Part shown: piece by piece, positions 31,129 through 39,975 of the stretch | Layout of the letters: each line of letters begins with the position of its first letter | Position numbering within the stretch: position 1 is the stretch's first letter | Source: a virus | Reading direction: 5' to 3' (one strand) | IMG/VR virus record: IMGVR_UViG_3300034092_005013 | Location: 1-51,769 of that record | Length of the DNA stretch: 51,769 nt | Notes under the pieces: model-generated | The model's database searches: none | Told to the model about the DNA's origin: nothing | What the model saw: the letters and a program-made list of their open reading frames with translations, nothing else | Position numbers and translations under genes: made by a program

Positions 31129-31147
31129 AATACACCTTCCTTTTATA

Positions 31148-31630
31148 TTATTTTTGTGGATATTGTGCTGTAGGAGCAGCAGCAGAGGTATCAAAACCAC
31201 TTGCTGGAGGATTATCTGGTGCTATATCCTGACCTGATACATCTTTAGGAGTTTCCATTTCTTTTGGTTTTTCTGTAATTTGGAAAGCGTTAATAGGAAC
31301 TCCCATTTTATTAACGACTTTCTGCAAAGTGTCAATTGTACTTTTTAAGACTTCTTCTATATTATCATTTTCATCTATAGACTTTGCGAGAGAAACAGCA
31401 CATTTTTGTAATCCTTTAAGAAATTTTCTATTTTCATTGCCCCAGTGACCTTGAAGAATGCCTCTAGATTTGTTTACAATAATTTGTGCATAACGAACTA
31501 AGTTTCTTGTACCAATTTTATTTACTTCGTCCGAAAGTTCTTGTGAAGAATTAAGGACATCACCAATTTCTTTGGCTAAGTAAACTTTGTTTTCGTTTAA
31601 AACGAATTCTCTAAAATTAAAGTCTGTCAT
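31148..31630 (-). CDS. Small virion-type protein with a capsid-targeting-like N-terminus
   Basis: A 160-residue protein starting MTDFNFREFVLNENKVYLAKE, with an L-N-E at 11-13 that fits a prohead-protease site. The centre is helical (LVRYAQIIVNKSRGILQGHW) and the C-terminal third is Pro/Ala/Gly-rich (DNPPASGFDTSAAAPTAQYP). AATAAATAGAAAT stands directly before the ATG with no Shine-Dalgarno. The next gene (amidotransferase) begins 19 bp after its stop. Late expression and packaging are inferences from the N-terminus and start region. Confidence 0.65.
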   Translation of the reverse strand: MTDFNFREFVLNENKVYLAKEIGDVLNSSQELSDEVNKIGTRNLVRYAQIIVNKSRGILQGHWGNENRKFLKGLQKCAVSLAKSIDENDNIEEVLKSTIDTLQKVVNKMGVPINAFQITEKPKEMETPKDVSGQDIAPDNPPASGFDTSAAAPTAQYPQK

Positions 31631-31665
31631 ATTTCTATTTATTAATAAAGTATCAAATGTTTTTT

Positions 31666-31713
31666 ATTAAAACCTTTTTATTACAGAAATTCATGTAATA
31701 AAAAGGTTTTAAT
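31666..31713. terminator. Perfect 19-bp hairpin after the RNR gene
   Basis: ATTAAAACCTTTTTATTAC and its exact reverse complement GTAATAAAAAGGTTTTAAT surround a 10-nt loop. It lies between the end of the minus-strand RNR gene and the start of the next minus-strand gene. The stem itself is T/A-rich and could terminate or block transcript degradation on either strand. Confidence 0.6.
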
Positions 31714-31735
31714 ATTTAGCAATTGACATTTTTAT

Positions 31736-34183
31736 TTAACCACATTTAGACCAACCACATGATTTACACAGAACACAACCATCATTTCTTTCAACTTGAC
31801 TTCCCTGACAAGAAGGACATTCTTCACCATGCACCTTAGTTCCATCTTTAATATACTTCTTGAGCGTTCTGGCAAGAACCTTACTTAGACTGACAAGATC
31901 GCCCTTAGTCTTTTCAAGTTGATGTACAACAAAACTAATATCCGCACCATGACGCAGTGAAGTGCTTACCATTCGACACAAAGCATCTCCATTTTCGTGA
32001 TTGCTGATATTAATTAAGTTAAATGATTCATTGCCAGCTTGGAAAACATACTTGCCCCTATTTAACTTCTTAAGCAATCCTTTAGATTCTTTACATTTGA
32101 TCACTGGTTTACCATCTTCTGTATTCAGACCAGCAAATACTTCATATGGTTCACCACCAAGAAGACCAACAACAACGTAATAAGGTTCACTTTTTACGAT
32201 TGGCAAATATAATTCTGCTTCAATGTCGGAAGGACGTTTTGGAGCATCATTCTTTATAATTTTTTCTTCTACTTCTTTCTTAGCAGGCTTTTCTATCAAA
32301 ACTCCTGTACGGCAATTTTTACGATAGACTGTCATACCCTTGCATTTATATTTCCATGCAGCTTCATAAATCTTGGCAACTTGTTCTTCCGTCACATCTT
32401 CTGGCAAGTTAACAGTCTTGGAAATTGCATGATCAACATATTTCTGTGCTTCTGCTTGCAATTCTACAGCTGAAACCCAGTCAATATCTTCAGCGCAGCA
32501 ACCAAACCAAGGAGACTTTTTGAGATCCTTTTCACCTGTAACATCCATCCACATTTTGACTTTAGGATGATATACCTCAAATTCTTGCCAATGATCACCA
32601 TTAGGATCGACGAAGTCTACTCTTGCATTCTTATCGTTTGGATTAATTTTCTTTCTTCTAGTATATGGGAAAAGCATGAACAGAGGTTCAATTCCAGATG
32701 TTGTCTGTGTCATAATAGACACTGATCCCGTTGGAGCGATTGTCAGATTGGCAATGTTCCTTCTACCATGCTTTTGCATGTTTTCATAAAGAGTTGCATC
32801 CAGATCTCTTAACATCAAAAGGAATTCAGAATCTTTTTCCTTATTCCAATCCCACACAGGGAATGCGCCTGTTTTCTTAGCCATATCAACACTAGATCTA
32901 AATGACGATAAACATAAAGCTTTACAAATTTTACCAGTTACGTCAATGCTTTGTCTGCTGCCATAAGCAATACTTAAAGCAGCCATCGCATCGCCTAAAG
33001 CAGTTAACCCAGTTCCAGTTCTTCTGCCATTCTCACACTTTTTATAAATCTCTCCCCATAGTTCAAGCTCATTAGCTTTAATAGTACTGGATTCTGGGTC
33101 TTTCTTAATTTTCTTAATAATTTCACTTACTTTTTCAAGTTCAAGATCAATCATGTCATCCATCAATCTCTGACAAATTATTGCATGCTCTTCAAACAAA
33201 GCAAAATCAAAATATGCATTTTTGGTAAAAGGATTGACAACATAAGAGAACAAATTGAGAACCATTAAGCGGCAACTGTCAAAAGCGCAAATTGGCAATT
33301 CTGCACAAGGGTTTGTTGATATAGTTTTATATCCATCTTCTGCATAACAATCAACAGCATTGTACTTAGTGATTTGATCCCAGAACAAAAGACCGGGTTC
33401 CGCTCTTAGCCATGCATTGTGGATGATCTTTTTCCACAATTCCTTAGCATCAACATAGATGTCACTATCACTAGGAGGAGCATCTACGGGGAATCGTAAA
33501 CGGAACTTTTCACCCTTTTCTACAGCTTCCAAGAATTCATTGCTAAGCAAAACAGAAATATTTGCTCCTGTAACTTTTGAACTGTCGTTCTTAATCGTAA
33601 TAAATGATTCAATGTCTTTGTGTGCGACATGGATACTAAGCATTAGAGCGCCTCTGCGCCCCGCCTGCCCGACTTCTCTGATCGTATTGCTATATCTCTC
33701 CATCCATGAACCAATGCCCGTGCTGGTCCTAGCAGCGTTCTTAACAGGTTCGCCAGCAGGACGTAGAGTTGATATGTCTACGCCAACGCCGCCTCTTCTT
33801 TTAGAGATTTGAGCTAAATGTTCATCAACCTTAAGGATGCCACCATAACTGTCTTTTGGACTTTCGACTACATAACAATTCGATAGAGAAATGATTTGAT
33901 GATCATTTCCGATACCAAACATGGGACTTCCTTGAGGTACAATGTATTTGAATTTATCGAATAAAGAAAAAATTTGTTCTTCTGAAAGAGGTTCTGTATA
34001 CTTTTCTGCTTCAATTCTTGCAAATTCTTTGGCAAGACGGTGATGCATATCAACTGGTGTTTCTTCGAGTAAATTAGAATTGTTGTCTTTAAGAGCGTAT
34101 TTGTCCAAAAATACTTTAGCGGCTAGTTCATCTCCCTCGAAGTAAGATACGCATTTGTCAAAAGCTGTAGTGTACTGATACAT
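31736..34183 (-). CDS. nrdJ: Ribonucleotide reductase, class II (adenosylcobalamin-dependent, NrdJ-like)
   Basis: An 815-residue reductase making deoxynucleotides. Seen: GNDHQIISLSNCYVVESP (cysteine of the redox pair), KRRGGVGVDISTLRPAG, NPCAELPICAFDSCRLMVLN (NxCxE active-site loop), LTIAPTGSVSIMTQTTSGIE, CKGMTVYRKNCRTGV typical of NrdJ, then a domain like the family's TSCPD tail (YYVVVGLLGGEPYEVFAGLN) and a C-terminal zinc ribbon CPSC...CVLCKSC. The class II enzyme needs vitamin B12 and no R2 subunit; T4 uses class I. GAGGGG precedes the ATG. Upstream minus-strand AT-rich sequence (34184-34301) holds a possible TTGCTT-N16-TATTAT promoter. Confidence 0.92.
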   Translation of the reverse strand: MYQYTTAFDKCVSYFEGDELAAKVFLDKYALKDNNSNLLEETPVDMHHRLAKEFARIEAEKYTEPLSEEQIFSLFDKFKYIVPQGSPMFGIGNDHQIISLSNCYVVESPKDSYGGILKVDEHLAQISKRRGGVGVDISTLRPAGEPVKNAARTSTGIGSWMERYSNTIREVGQAGRRGALMLSIHVAHKDIESFITIKNDSSKVTGANISVLLSNEFLEAVEKGEKFRLRFPVDAPPSDSDIYVDAKELWKKIIHNAWLRAEPGLLFWDQITKYNAVDCYAEDGYKTISTNPCAELPICAFDSCRLMVLNLFSYVVNPFTKNAYFDFALFEEHAIICQRLMDDMIDLELEKVSEIIKKIKKDPESSTIKANELELWGEIYKKCENGRRTGTGLTALGDAMAALSIAYGSRQSIDVTGKICKALCLSSFRSSVDMAKKTGAFPVWDWNKEKDSEFLLMLRDLDATLYENMQKHGRRNIANLTIAPTGSVSIMTQTTSGIEPLFMLFPYTRRKKINPNDKNARVDFVDPNGDHWQEFEVYHPKVKMWMDVTGEKDLKKSPWFGCCAEDIDWVSAVELQAEAQKYVDHAISKTVNLPEDVTEEQVAKIYEAAWKYKCKGMTVYRKNCRTGVLIEKPAKKEVEEKIIKNDAPKRPSDIEAELYLPIVKSEPYYVVVGLLGGEPYEVFAGLNTEDGKPVIKCKESKGLLKKLNRGKYVFQAGNESFNLINISNHENGDALCRMVSTSLRHGADISFVVHQLEKTKGDLVSLSKVLARTLKKYIKDGTKVHGEECPSCQGSQVERNDGCVLCKSCGWSKCG

Positions 34184-34301
34184 TATAACCCCTCAATTTA
34201 GAAACACCAATAAGATTAATAATACTGATTGTGAATTACTAAGCAATAAAAATTTCATTAATTTTCAACATGCAATAGCAAATTTTCCGTATTTTTAAAA
34301 T
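34184..34301 (-). promoter_or_regulatory. Upstream region of the RNR gene
   Basis: 118 bp between gp46 and RNR on the same strand. Read on the minus strand it contains TTGCTT, 16 bp, TATTAT about 40 bp before the RNR start and AAATTGAGGGGTTATA at the ribosome site. A moderate promoter candidate. Confidence 0.3.
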
Positions 34302-36305
34302 TCACTCATTATGTATACATGAAATACCGTTTTCCATTCGTAATTTCAACTCACTTGCACCAGACAACAATTGCAATAATTCTTGATCATGTGTCGTTAT
34401 AAAAACTTTTTTGTTTTTTGCTATATTCCTAATAAGTCTGTATATGGCATTGTTTCCTTGAGAATCCATGTTAATAGATATTTCGTCCAAGAATATAATA
34501 TTAGGTGTTGATCCGCTATTAAGTTCTCGAACATGTGCAAAAGCTTGAGAAACAGCTAAATTAATTCTTCTTTTTTGCCCATTTGAAAGCAAATCATATA
34601 TTATTGGAACATCATCTGTGGATTTTTTTATCTCTTCATTAAATTCGTTATCAAATTTTAGCGACAAATTTCCATCAATCAAAATGGAAAGCATATTTTC
34701 CACTGAATTATTTAACAATGGTAGTATCTGATCAACAACAAATTTTCGTACACCTTTATCTCCAAAAGCATCAAGCCAGAAATTCAAATATGGAATTTTA
34801 GCAACAAGGTTGTCAAGTTTTGTTTGGCTCTTCTCTTTATTGCTTTTAATATCTTGTATGTTTTTTTCAACATTATCTTTTATATCAGCCAAAGGAGATT
34901 TGTTTTTAATTGCATTCTCTTTTTCCATAATAGTAACACTATTAATGGAAATTTTATTTTCAATCTTATCAATCATATTAATCGTTTCTGGCTTTTGTAC
35001 TTTGTTCAATTCTCTAATTTCATCTTGAATCTTTTGAATGTTGTTTTTGGTTTCTGTTAAAGACGCACTTATCTTATTTTTTAAATCAATTACTTTTTGT
35101 ATATCCGTCTTAATAGACAATATCTTATCAATTAATTCTTTATGATTATTTTCTAATTCATTTTTGTTAGTTAAAAGGATATCTAAATTGTTTTTACAAT
35201 CTTGTTCAATGTGAAAATAGCCATTTTTATCGATAATTGACAAACAATGATCGCATGTAACACCATCTTCAAGTTTAGTTATTTTATCAATTTTAATCTT
35301 ATTTTCTTTAATTTTGATTTCTGACGAATGTATGTTATTGTTTATTTTTCCTAATTTGTTATTATTATCAATGAGCAAGTTTTTCCCTTCTTCTATTTTG
35401 GTTTCAATTTGATCTTTTGAGCTATCTAATTTTGATATTTTTTTGTTTAAATTTTCAATTTCAATATTATTGGTTTTAATTTTTTCTTGTGCGTTATCGT
35501 ATTTTTCAATTTGAGGGTCAAAAGATTTTAAATCTTTGATTTGTTTGTTTAAAATTTCTTGTTCATTTTTTAAGTTTATGATTTCTTGTTTGATGTTATC
35601 TTTCCATAAATTTTCTTTATCGATAATTTGATTTAATTGCAAAGTCATATTGTCGATCATAGATTGATTAGCGATGTTATCTTTTTCTGCCAAAGTTATT
35701 TCAATTTTTGTTTCTTTTACTATTTCTTTTGTTTTTTCGTTATAAATTCTGTATTTCTCTAAACCTAAAAGGTTTTCTACAATTATTCTTCTTTCTGTAG
35801 AACTTGATTCTAAATAACTATCTGTGTTTGAATCTGTAAAGGCACAAATAGATTTAAATGTTTCATAATTAAAGCCAAGAATAGATTCAATCATATCTTG
35901 TGTTTGTTTAATTTCTCCTCTAGTCAATTCTGTAGCTTCATCAAATTTTTCGTCTTTTGATCTCCAAAGTTTTAATCCATCAGGTTTTCTTGAACGTAAA
36001 ATCTTAACGTCATCAAAATATATTTCAATTGACATTTTTTTATTAGTTTTGTTGTTAATCACATCTTTAACTCCAATTTTCTTGGGATTTTTCAATGTTT
36101 TTCCAAAAAGCCCATAAAGGAGCACATCTAAGATGCTACTTTTACCGCTACCATTGCTGGAATTAAATTCACTATCTTTGATATCAAGATTTTTCCCTGT
36201 AATGATAACAATTGAATCATAGTTTTGAAAATCAATTTCTATGCCTTGATCGCCAAAGCACAAAAAGTTTTGAGCTTTTATTTTCTTAAAGTTGATATTC
36301 CGCAT
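34302..36305 (-). CDS. Recombination nuclease ATPase subunit, gp46/SbcC/Rad50-like
   Basis: A 667-residue ATPase that with the gp47-like nuclease processes DNA ends for recombination-dependent replication. Walker A SSNGSGKSSILDVLLYG is near residue 50; long Lys/Glu/Asn-rich coiled coils flank a VTCDHCLSI zinc hook (CxxC) near residue 360; the C-terminal lobe has LLSNGQKRRINLAVSQAFAH (signature motif) and PNIIFLDEISINMDSQG (Walker B). The start is the ATG at 36305 with AGGAG 7 nt upstream, not the in-frame one at 36344 within the gp47 gene. T4 gp46 is 560 aa. Confidence 0.92.
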   Translation of the reverse strand: MRNINFKKIKAQNFLCFGDQGIEIDFQNYDSIVIITGKNLDIKDSEFNSSNGSGKSSILDVLLYGLFGKTLKNPKKIGVKDVINNKTNKKMSIEIYFDDVKILRSRKPDGLKLWRSKDEKFDEATELTRGEIKQTQDMIESILGFNYETFKSICAFTDSNTDSYLESSSTERRIIVENLLGLEKYRIYNEKTKEIVKETKIEITLAEKDNIANQSMIDNMTLQLNQIIDKENLWKDNIKQEIINLKNEQEILNKQIKDLKSFDPQIEKYDNAQEKIKTNNIEIENLNKKISKLDSSKDQIETKIEEGKNLLIDNNNKLGKINNNIHSSEIKIKENKIKIDKITKLEDGVTCDHCLSIIDKNGYFHIEQDCKNNLDILLTNKNELENNHKELIDKILSIKTDIQKVIDLKNKISASLTETKNNIQKIQDEIRELNKVQKPETINMIDKIENKISINSVTIMEKENAIKNKSPLADIKDNVEKNIQDIKSNKEKSQTKLDNLVAKIPYLNFWLDAFGDKGVRKFVVDQILPLLNNSVENMLSILIDGNLSLKFDNEFNEEIKKSTDDVPIIYDLLSNGQKRRINLAVSQAFAHVRELNSGSTPNIIFLDEISINMDSQGNNAIYRLIRNIAKNKKVFITTHDQELLQLLSGASELKLRMENGISCIHNE

Positions 36306-36309
36306 TGAA

Positions 36310-37389
36310 CTACTCCTGAGACTGGTTGATGATATCCAACCCACAACTGATAAGCAAATCCTTGTTTAACTCAGTCATCGTTATCTCAACAAACTTTTTA
36401 ACCATTTTGTCTGATTGACTTAAAATTTCTTTTGCAATTTCTATTTGTTTTAATTCGTTGTTTTGATTTTTATCAATAATGTTTTTCTTTATTTTGACTG
36501 AACTTACACCTTGACTCTCTAACAACTTTATTTTTTTATTGATTTCTTCTTTATCTTCATCCTCGACAATTACTGATACAAAAGATTTTTTCAACAATTG
36601 CGGATCAATTTTCATTATAGTTTCAAGATCTCCTTCAAAATGTTGTGGACTAAAATCATTTGCAACGTAGTTGACAATATAATCATTTTCTATAAATTCT
36701 AAAATAATTATATTCTTTTTATCTTCTAATTCTCCGAAAGATAATTGCAATGGACTGCCAATATATTCAGTATTTTCTGATATTGTTTGAGCGTTATGAT
36801 AATGTCCAAGAAATGCATGTTTGTATTTTGAGAAAATATTTGGACTAACTTTAGTCATTTCTCCATCATGTTCAATCTCTACATCGGCAGTTGACCCTTT
36901 GGAATTTAATTTTGCGCCATCAACTGCTAAATGTCCTAAGAAAAACGAATCTTGTGGATTCAAAACTGATAATAAATCAATGTCTTCTATTGGATTATGT
37001 GTAAAAGGAACAAAATGCCAGCTAATACCTTCTATGATGATTTGTTTTGGTTTATCTATAATATAAACATTAGGCAATGCTGATACAGCAGTAACAGAGC
37101 TGATAGATGTCTTTTCAAAATACCAAAGATCGTGATTTCCCAAAAGAACATAGAAATTTATGCTGCCATCAAGATATTTTTTAAGAATAGAAAATGTTTC
37201 GTGTAATACAATTGATTCAATTTTTGTGCGATCATGAAAAAAATCACCACCAAAAATTATATTTTTTATATTATGCTTCTTAGCTGTTTCAAAAACCCAT
37301 ACCAAACAAAGTAAACAATCATTAAGCCTATCTTCGCTTTTTTTGTGCGGATGAATATGAATGTCACTAAAAAGCAAAAACTTGATCAT
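36310..37389 (-). CDS. Recombination nuclease, gp47/SbcD/Mre11-like
   Basis: A 359-residue metallophosphoesterase. Motifs in order: FSDIHIHPH (residues 8-16), IFGGDFFHDR, LLGNHDLWYF, then FLGHLAVDGA and FLGHYHNAQ, the five phosphoesterase blocks coordinating two metals. The C-terminal part is helical and lysine-rich, as expected for the capping domain binding the ATPase. GAGGT precedes the ATG. Its stop is 4 bp before the gp46 start, so the pair is co-translated, as in T4 (47-46). Confidence 0.92.
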   Translation of the reverse strand: MIKFLLFSDIHIHPHKKSEDRLNDCLLCLVWVFETAKKHNIKNIIFGGDFFHDRTKIESIVLHETFSILKKYLDGSINFYVLLGNHDLWYFEKTSISSVTAVSALPNVYIIDKPKQIIIEGISWHFVPFTHNPIEDIDLLSVLNPQDSFFLGHLAVDGAKLNSKGSTADVEIEHDGEMTKVSPNIFSKYKHAFLGHYHNAQTISENTEYIGSPLQLSFGELEDKKNIIILEFIENDYIVNYVANDFSPQHFEGDLETIMKIDPQLLKKSFVSVIVEDEDKEEINKKIKLLESQGVSSVKIKKNIIDKNQNNELKQIEIAKEILSQSDKMVKKFVEITMTELNKDLLISCGLDIINQSQE

Positions 37390-37427
37390 TTTTTACCTCG
37401 ATTTGGCGCAAAATGATAATATCAAGT

Positions 37428-37802
37428 TTATGTGTAAGGTTCAAGCTTATCTTTTCGCTTAATTTTGCCTTCAAAATATTTTTCGAGAAGATCCCAAGCA
37501 TTTAGTTTGTTAATGTCTGTAATGACGGCTGTTGGAGCACCACCTGTTGCTCCAACACCAATTCCACCACCAAGATCTGCACCCAAACTTGAAGGTGGGG
37601 GAGGAGTTGCTCCACCTAATGACCCGCCAAGGCTACCACCTAGACCACCTAAGTCAGATGGTGGTGCTCCTCCGGGTGGTGGTGTTGCTCCTCCTAAAGC
37701 TCCTCCCGGTGGTGCCGCACCTCCACTAGAGGATGCTCCACCAGCTGGAGCATCTGCTTCAGTTAAAAATTTTTTTCTTCTAAATTGATGAATTGTGATC
37801 AT
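37428..37802 (-). CDS. Gly/Pro/Ala-rich protein with a capsid-targeting-like N-terminus
   Basis: A 124-residue protein starting MITIHQFRRKKFLTEADAP; L-T-E at 13-15 fits a prohead-protease cleavage site. Residues about 20-88 are Gly/Pro/Ala/Ser repeats (GGATPPPGGAPPSDLGG), then a short folded end (INKLNAWDLLEKYFEGKIKRKDK). ATATATTTTGT stands directly before the ATG, without a Shine-Dalgarno. It lies beside the gp47 gene but probably has its own late promoter. Function unknown. Confidence 0.7.
   Translation of the reverse strand: MITIHQFRRKKFLTEADAPAGGASSSGGAAPPGGALGGATPPPGGAPPSDLGGLGGSLGGSLGGATPPPPSSLGADLGGGIGVGATGGAPTAVITDINKLNAWDLLEKYFEGKIKRKDKLEPYT
37545..37742 (-). repeat. GGTGGT/CCACCA-rich repeat
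   Basis: Imperfect GGA/GGT/CCA/CCT codon repeats encoding the Gly/Pro/Ala-rich middle of the minus-strand protein. Open frames on the plus strand here are shadows. Confidence 0.7.
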
Positions 37803-37820
37803 ACAAAATATATATGTACG
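37803..37820. promoter_or_regulatory. Divergent TATA-like element between two start codons
   Basis: Eighteen bases, ACAAAATATATATGTACG, separate two divergent ATGs. The AATATATAT core is 4-6 bp from either start and there is no Shine-Dalgarno on either side, so both messages would be leaderless or nearly so. Confidence 0.45.
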
Positions 37821-38300
37821 ATGAAAACATTTTGGGAATATTTAAATAATGATCAACCGGATGCTCTACGAATAACTGAGCGTCCTGTTCCACAACCGCA
37901 AGCAGTTGCGCCAGTTGCAATTAATGCGAATGCAGACCCTGTAAATCACACTGTAGCTGTTCCGCAGCCAGCAGAAACCGGATTCAGATCAAAAGTAAAA
38001 CCTTGGAAAGCGAAGAAAAGTCAAATTATGACTTTTTGGAAAGCTTTAGCTCCTAATATACCTTTACAATTGCAGCCTATTGAGCAAATTCATAAAGGTA
38101 GTACTTTACAACAAGATACATTTAGGCTCACAGGAAGCAAAGAATTTATTACAACTGTACTGTCTAGATTGAAAGATTTTGTGATTTATGAAAATCCAGA
38201 AACAAAATTAGTTTTAGATTATAGACAAAATGCTAAAAGCCTAAAACCGGGAGAAAAAAATAGTTATTTATTTTACTTAAATGTCCGCAAGAGGAAATAA
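37821..38300 (+). CDS. Small virion-type protein with a capsid-targeting-like N-terminus
   Basis: A 159-residue protein starting MKTFWEYLNNDQPDALRITE, the closest match in the window to T4 MKTYQEFIAE, with I-T-E at 18-20. A Pro/Ala/Val-rich linker follows (PVPQPQAVAPVAINANADPV), then a basic folded domain (FRLTGSKEFITTVLSRLKDF...FYLNVRKRK). An in-frame ATG at 37785 lies inside the divergent gene and is rejected. The end overlaps the convergent gene by 24 bp. It is probably late; the folded domain is not recognised. Confidence 0.7.
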   Translation: MKTFWEYLNNDQPDALRITERPVPQPQAVAPVAINANADPVNHTVAVPQPAETGFRSKVKPWKAKKSQIMTFWKALAPNIPLQLQPIEQIHKGSTLQQDTFRLTGSKEFITTVLSRLKDFVIYENPETKLVLDYRQNAKSLKPGEKNSYLFYLNVRKRK

Positions 38301-38441
38301 TTTTTTTCTTATTTTAGTTTTATTAAATTCTAAAAAATCCATTTTTTCATCTAATTTTTTTTGTTTTTCAGCAACTTCTTTAAGATTTTTATCAAGATTT
38401 TTAACAACGAATAATGTTTCATCAATCATGCTATCAATCAT
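38277..38441 (-). CDS. Small coiled-coil protein
   Basis: A 54-residue, helical, charged protein (MIDSMIDETLFVVKNLDKNL then KEVAEKQKKLDEKMDFLEFN). The ATG at 38441 has GGAGAT 6 nt upstream; the in-frame upstream start at 38498 has no ribosome site. It overlaps the convergent gene by 24 bp and is transcribed away from the UvsW promoter. Function unknown. Confidence 0.6.
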   Translation of the reverse strand: MIDSMIDETLFVVKNLDKNLKEVAEKQKKLDEKMDFLEFNKTKIRKKLFPLADI

Positions 38442-38482
38442 AATAAAATCTCCAAAAAGAACATTTCTATGTATAAAAGATC

Positions 38483-38511
38483 TTGACGAAATATTCAAAA
38501 AATAATATAAT
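38483..38511 (+). promoter_or_regulatory. Sigma70-type promoter for the UvsW-like helicase
   Basis: TTGACG (38483-38488), 17-bp spacer, TATAAT (38506-38511), then about 45 bp to the ATG with AAGAGGT as ribosome site. The -10 is a perfect consensus. An early/middle type promoter, unlike the TATA-at-start late elements. Confidence 0.8.
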
Positions 38512-38556
38512 TTAGCATGAAGGTTATGACTTGATAATAGTTTTTAAGAGGTAAAA

Positions 38557-39975
38557 ATGGCGACTACAATTACAATTAACAATGATTTCTGTCAATTGCA
38601 AACTGATAATCAAGAAATGTTAAAATACATTATTCTTAATTTAAAATTTAGACAAAAAGGTTATCAATTCACACCTCTTTATAAATCTAAGAAGTGGGAT
38701 GGATTTGTTAACTTTTTTTCAGCAAAAACAGGAAAATTTCTTACCGGAATATTACCAGAAATTTGTATGATTGTAAAAAAGTTCAATGAATCATATGATC
38801 TTAGTGATTTAAGAATACCAATTAAATTTAAATTCGATAAAATTGATGAACATTTTTTACAATATTACAACGAAGATATGAACACTAAAATCGAATTAAC
38901 AGATTATCAAGTTGACCTAGTAAACCAAGCGATCAAACACAAACGTGGAATTATTGTTGCTCCTACCGCTTCTGGGAAAACATTCCTTATGTCTGCTCTC
39001 TTAAAGGCTTTAGGAGAACATGAACCGACTTTAGTTTTGCAAAACAGAAAGTCTTTAGCTTCTCAGAATTTTGATGAAATTTCTAGATGGGGATTTAAAA
39101 ATATTGGTTCTTGTTGGGGTGGAAACAATAATCCAAATAAAATAACTGTTGCTACTGCGCAATCAATTCATCATTTGGAAGACAAGCTTGATAGCATAAG
39201 AGTTCTTATTGTAGATGAAGTTCATGATATGGTATCTGATACAGCTAAAGAAATATACAAAAAGATGAAAAATACAGTCATAAGGATAGGTTTGTCGGCA
39301 ACACCGTTTAAGCATGGTGAAACAGACAAGGTACACAAATATCTTGTCAAAGGATTCTTCGGTCCAATAATCAAGACGACTACAACTTCCACAGGAAGAG
39401 TAACGACAGCAGACTTACAACAAAAAGGCAGATTATCTCAGTCAAAATGCTTGTTTTACAAAATATGTGAACCTGATCTTTCCTTATCAATCTATAGTGA
39501 AGCTATAGATCTTGGTATTGTCAACAATTTAACTTTACATAATAAAGTTGTTGAATTGACAAATGCGTTTTCTGGCAGAACATTAATTTTAGTAGACAGA
39601 ATTGCGCATGGTGATCAATTGAAAAAAATGATCCCAACCGCTTATTGGATCACAGGAAAAGACGATAATGATTCTAGAAAAGAAGTAATTAATATGTTAC
39701 AAAGTTCTAAAACTAGTTGTATAGCAATTGCTACTCAACAAATATTCAACACTGGTATCAATGTTAAAATTCACAATTTAATTAATGCTGCTGGTGGGCA
39801 AGCTGATCATTTAATTATTCAAAGAATGGGTCGTGGATTAAGAACAGCTGATGACAAAAAAGAAGTTACTTACATTGATTTTATGTTTGAAAACAATCCT
39901 TACTTGAAAAAGCATTCTGCAAAAAGAGTTAGAATTTTGGAGAAGGAAGGTCACTCTCTTCAGTTTTTCGATTGA
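38557..39975 (+). CDS. uvsW: DNA/RNA helicase, UvsW-like (superfamily 2)
   Basis: A 472-residue SF2 helicase. An N-terminal domain (KWDGFVNFFSAKTGKFLTGI) is followed by TDYQVDLVNQAI, Walker A VAPTASGKTFLM (about residues 134-145), LIVDEVHDMVSD (DEVH box), IGLSATPFKH (motif III), a ATQQIFNTGINVK block and IIQRMGRGLRTADDKKEV (motif VI, arginine finger). T4 UvsW (503 aa) unwinds R-loops and branched DNA, shutting down origin use and helping recombination-dependent replication. Its 3' end overlaps the convergent gene by 47 bp. Confidence 0.92.
   Translation: MATTITINNDFCQLQTDNQEMLKYIILNLKFRQKGYQFTPLYKSKKWDGFVNFFSAKTGKFLTGILPEICMIVKKFNESYDLSDLRIPIKFKFDKIDEHFLQYYNEDMNTKIELTDYQVDLVNQAIKHKRGIIVAPTASGKTFLMSALLKALGEHEPTLVLQNRKSLASQNFDEISRWGFKNIGSCWGGNNNPNKITVATAQSIHHLEDKLDSIRVLIVDEVHDMVSDTAKEIYKKMKNTVIRIGLSATPFKHGETDKVHKYLVKGFFGPIIKTTTTSTGRVTTADLQQKGRLSQSKCLFYKICEPDLSLSIYSEAIDLGIVNNLTLHNKVVELTNAFSGRTLILVDRIAHGDQLKKMIPTAYWITGKDDNDSRKEVINMLQSSKTSCIAIATQQIFNTGINVKIHNLINAAGGQADHLIIQRMGRGLRTADDKKEVTYIDFMFENNPYLKKHSAKRVRILEKEGHSLQFFD

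Noticed and set aside
31129-31200. N-terminal extension of the amidotransferase from a GTG at 31200
   Set aside because: The added residues re-read the end of the upstream gene, are unlike the family, and would place the nucleophile Cys far from the N-terminus.
31724-31740. TTGACATTTTTATTTAA near the RNR 3' end as a promoter
   Set aside because: It faces the 3' end of the RNR gene on the opposite strand and no plus-strand gene follows.
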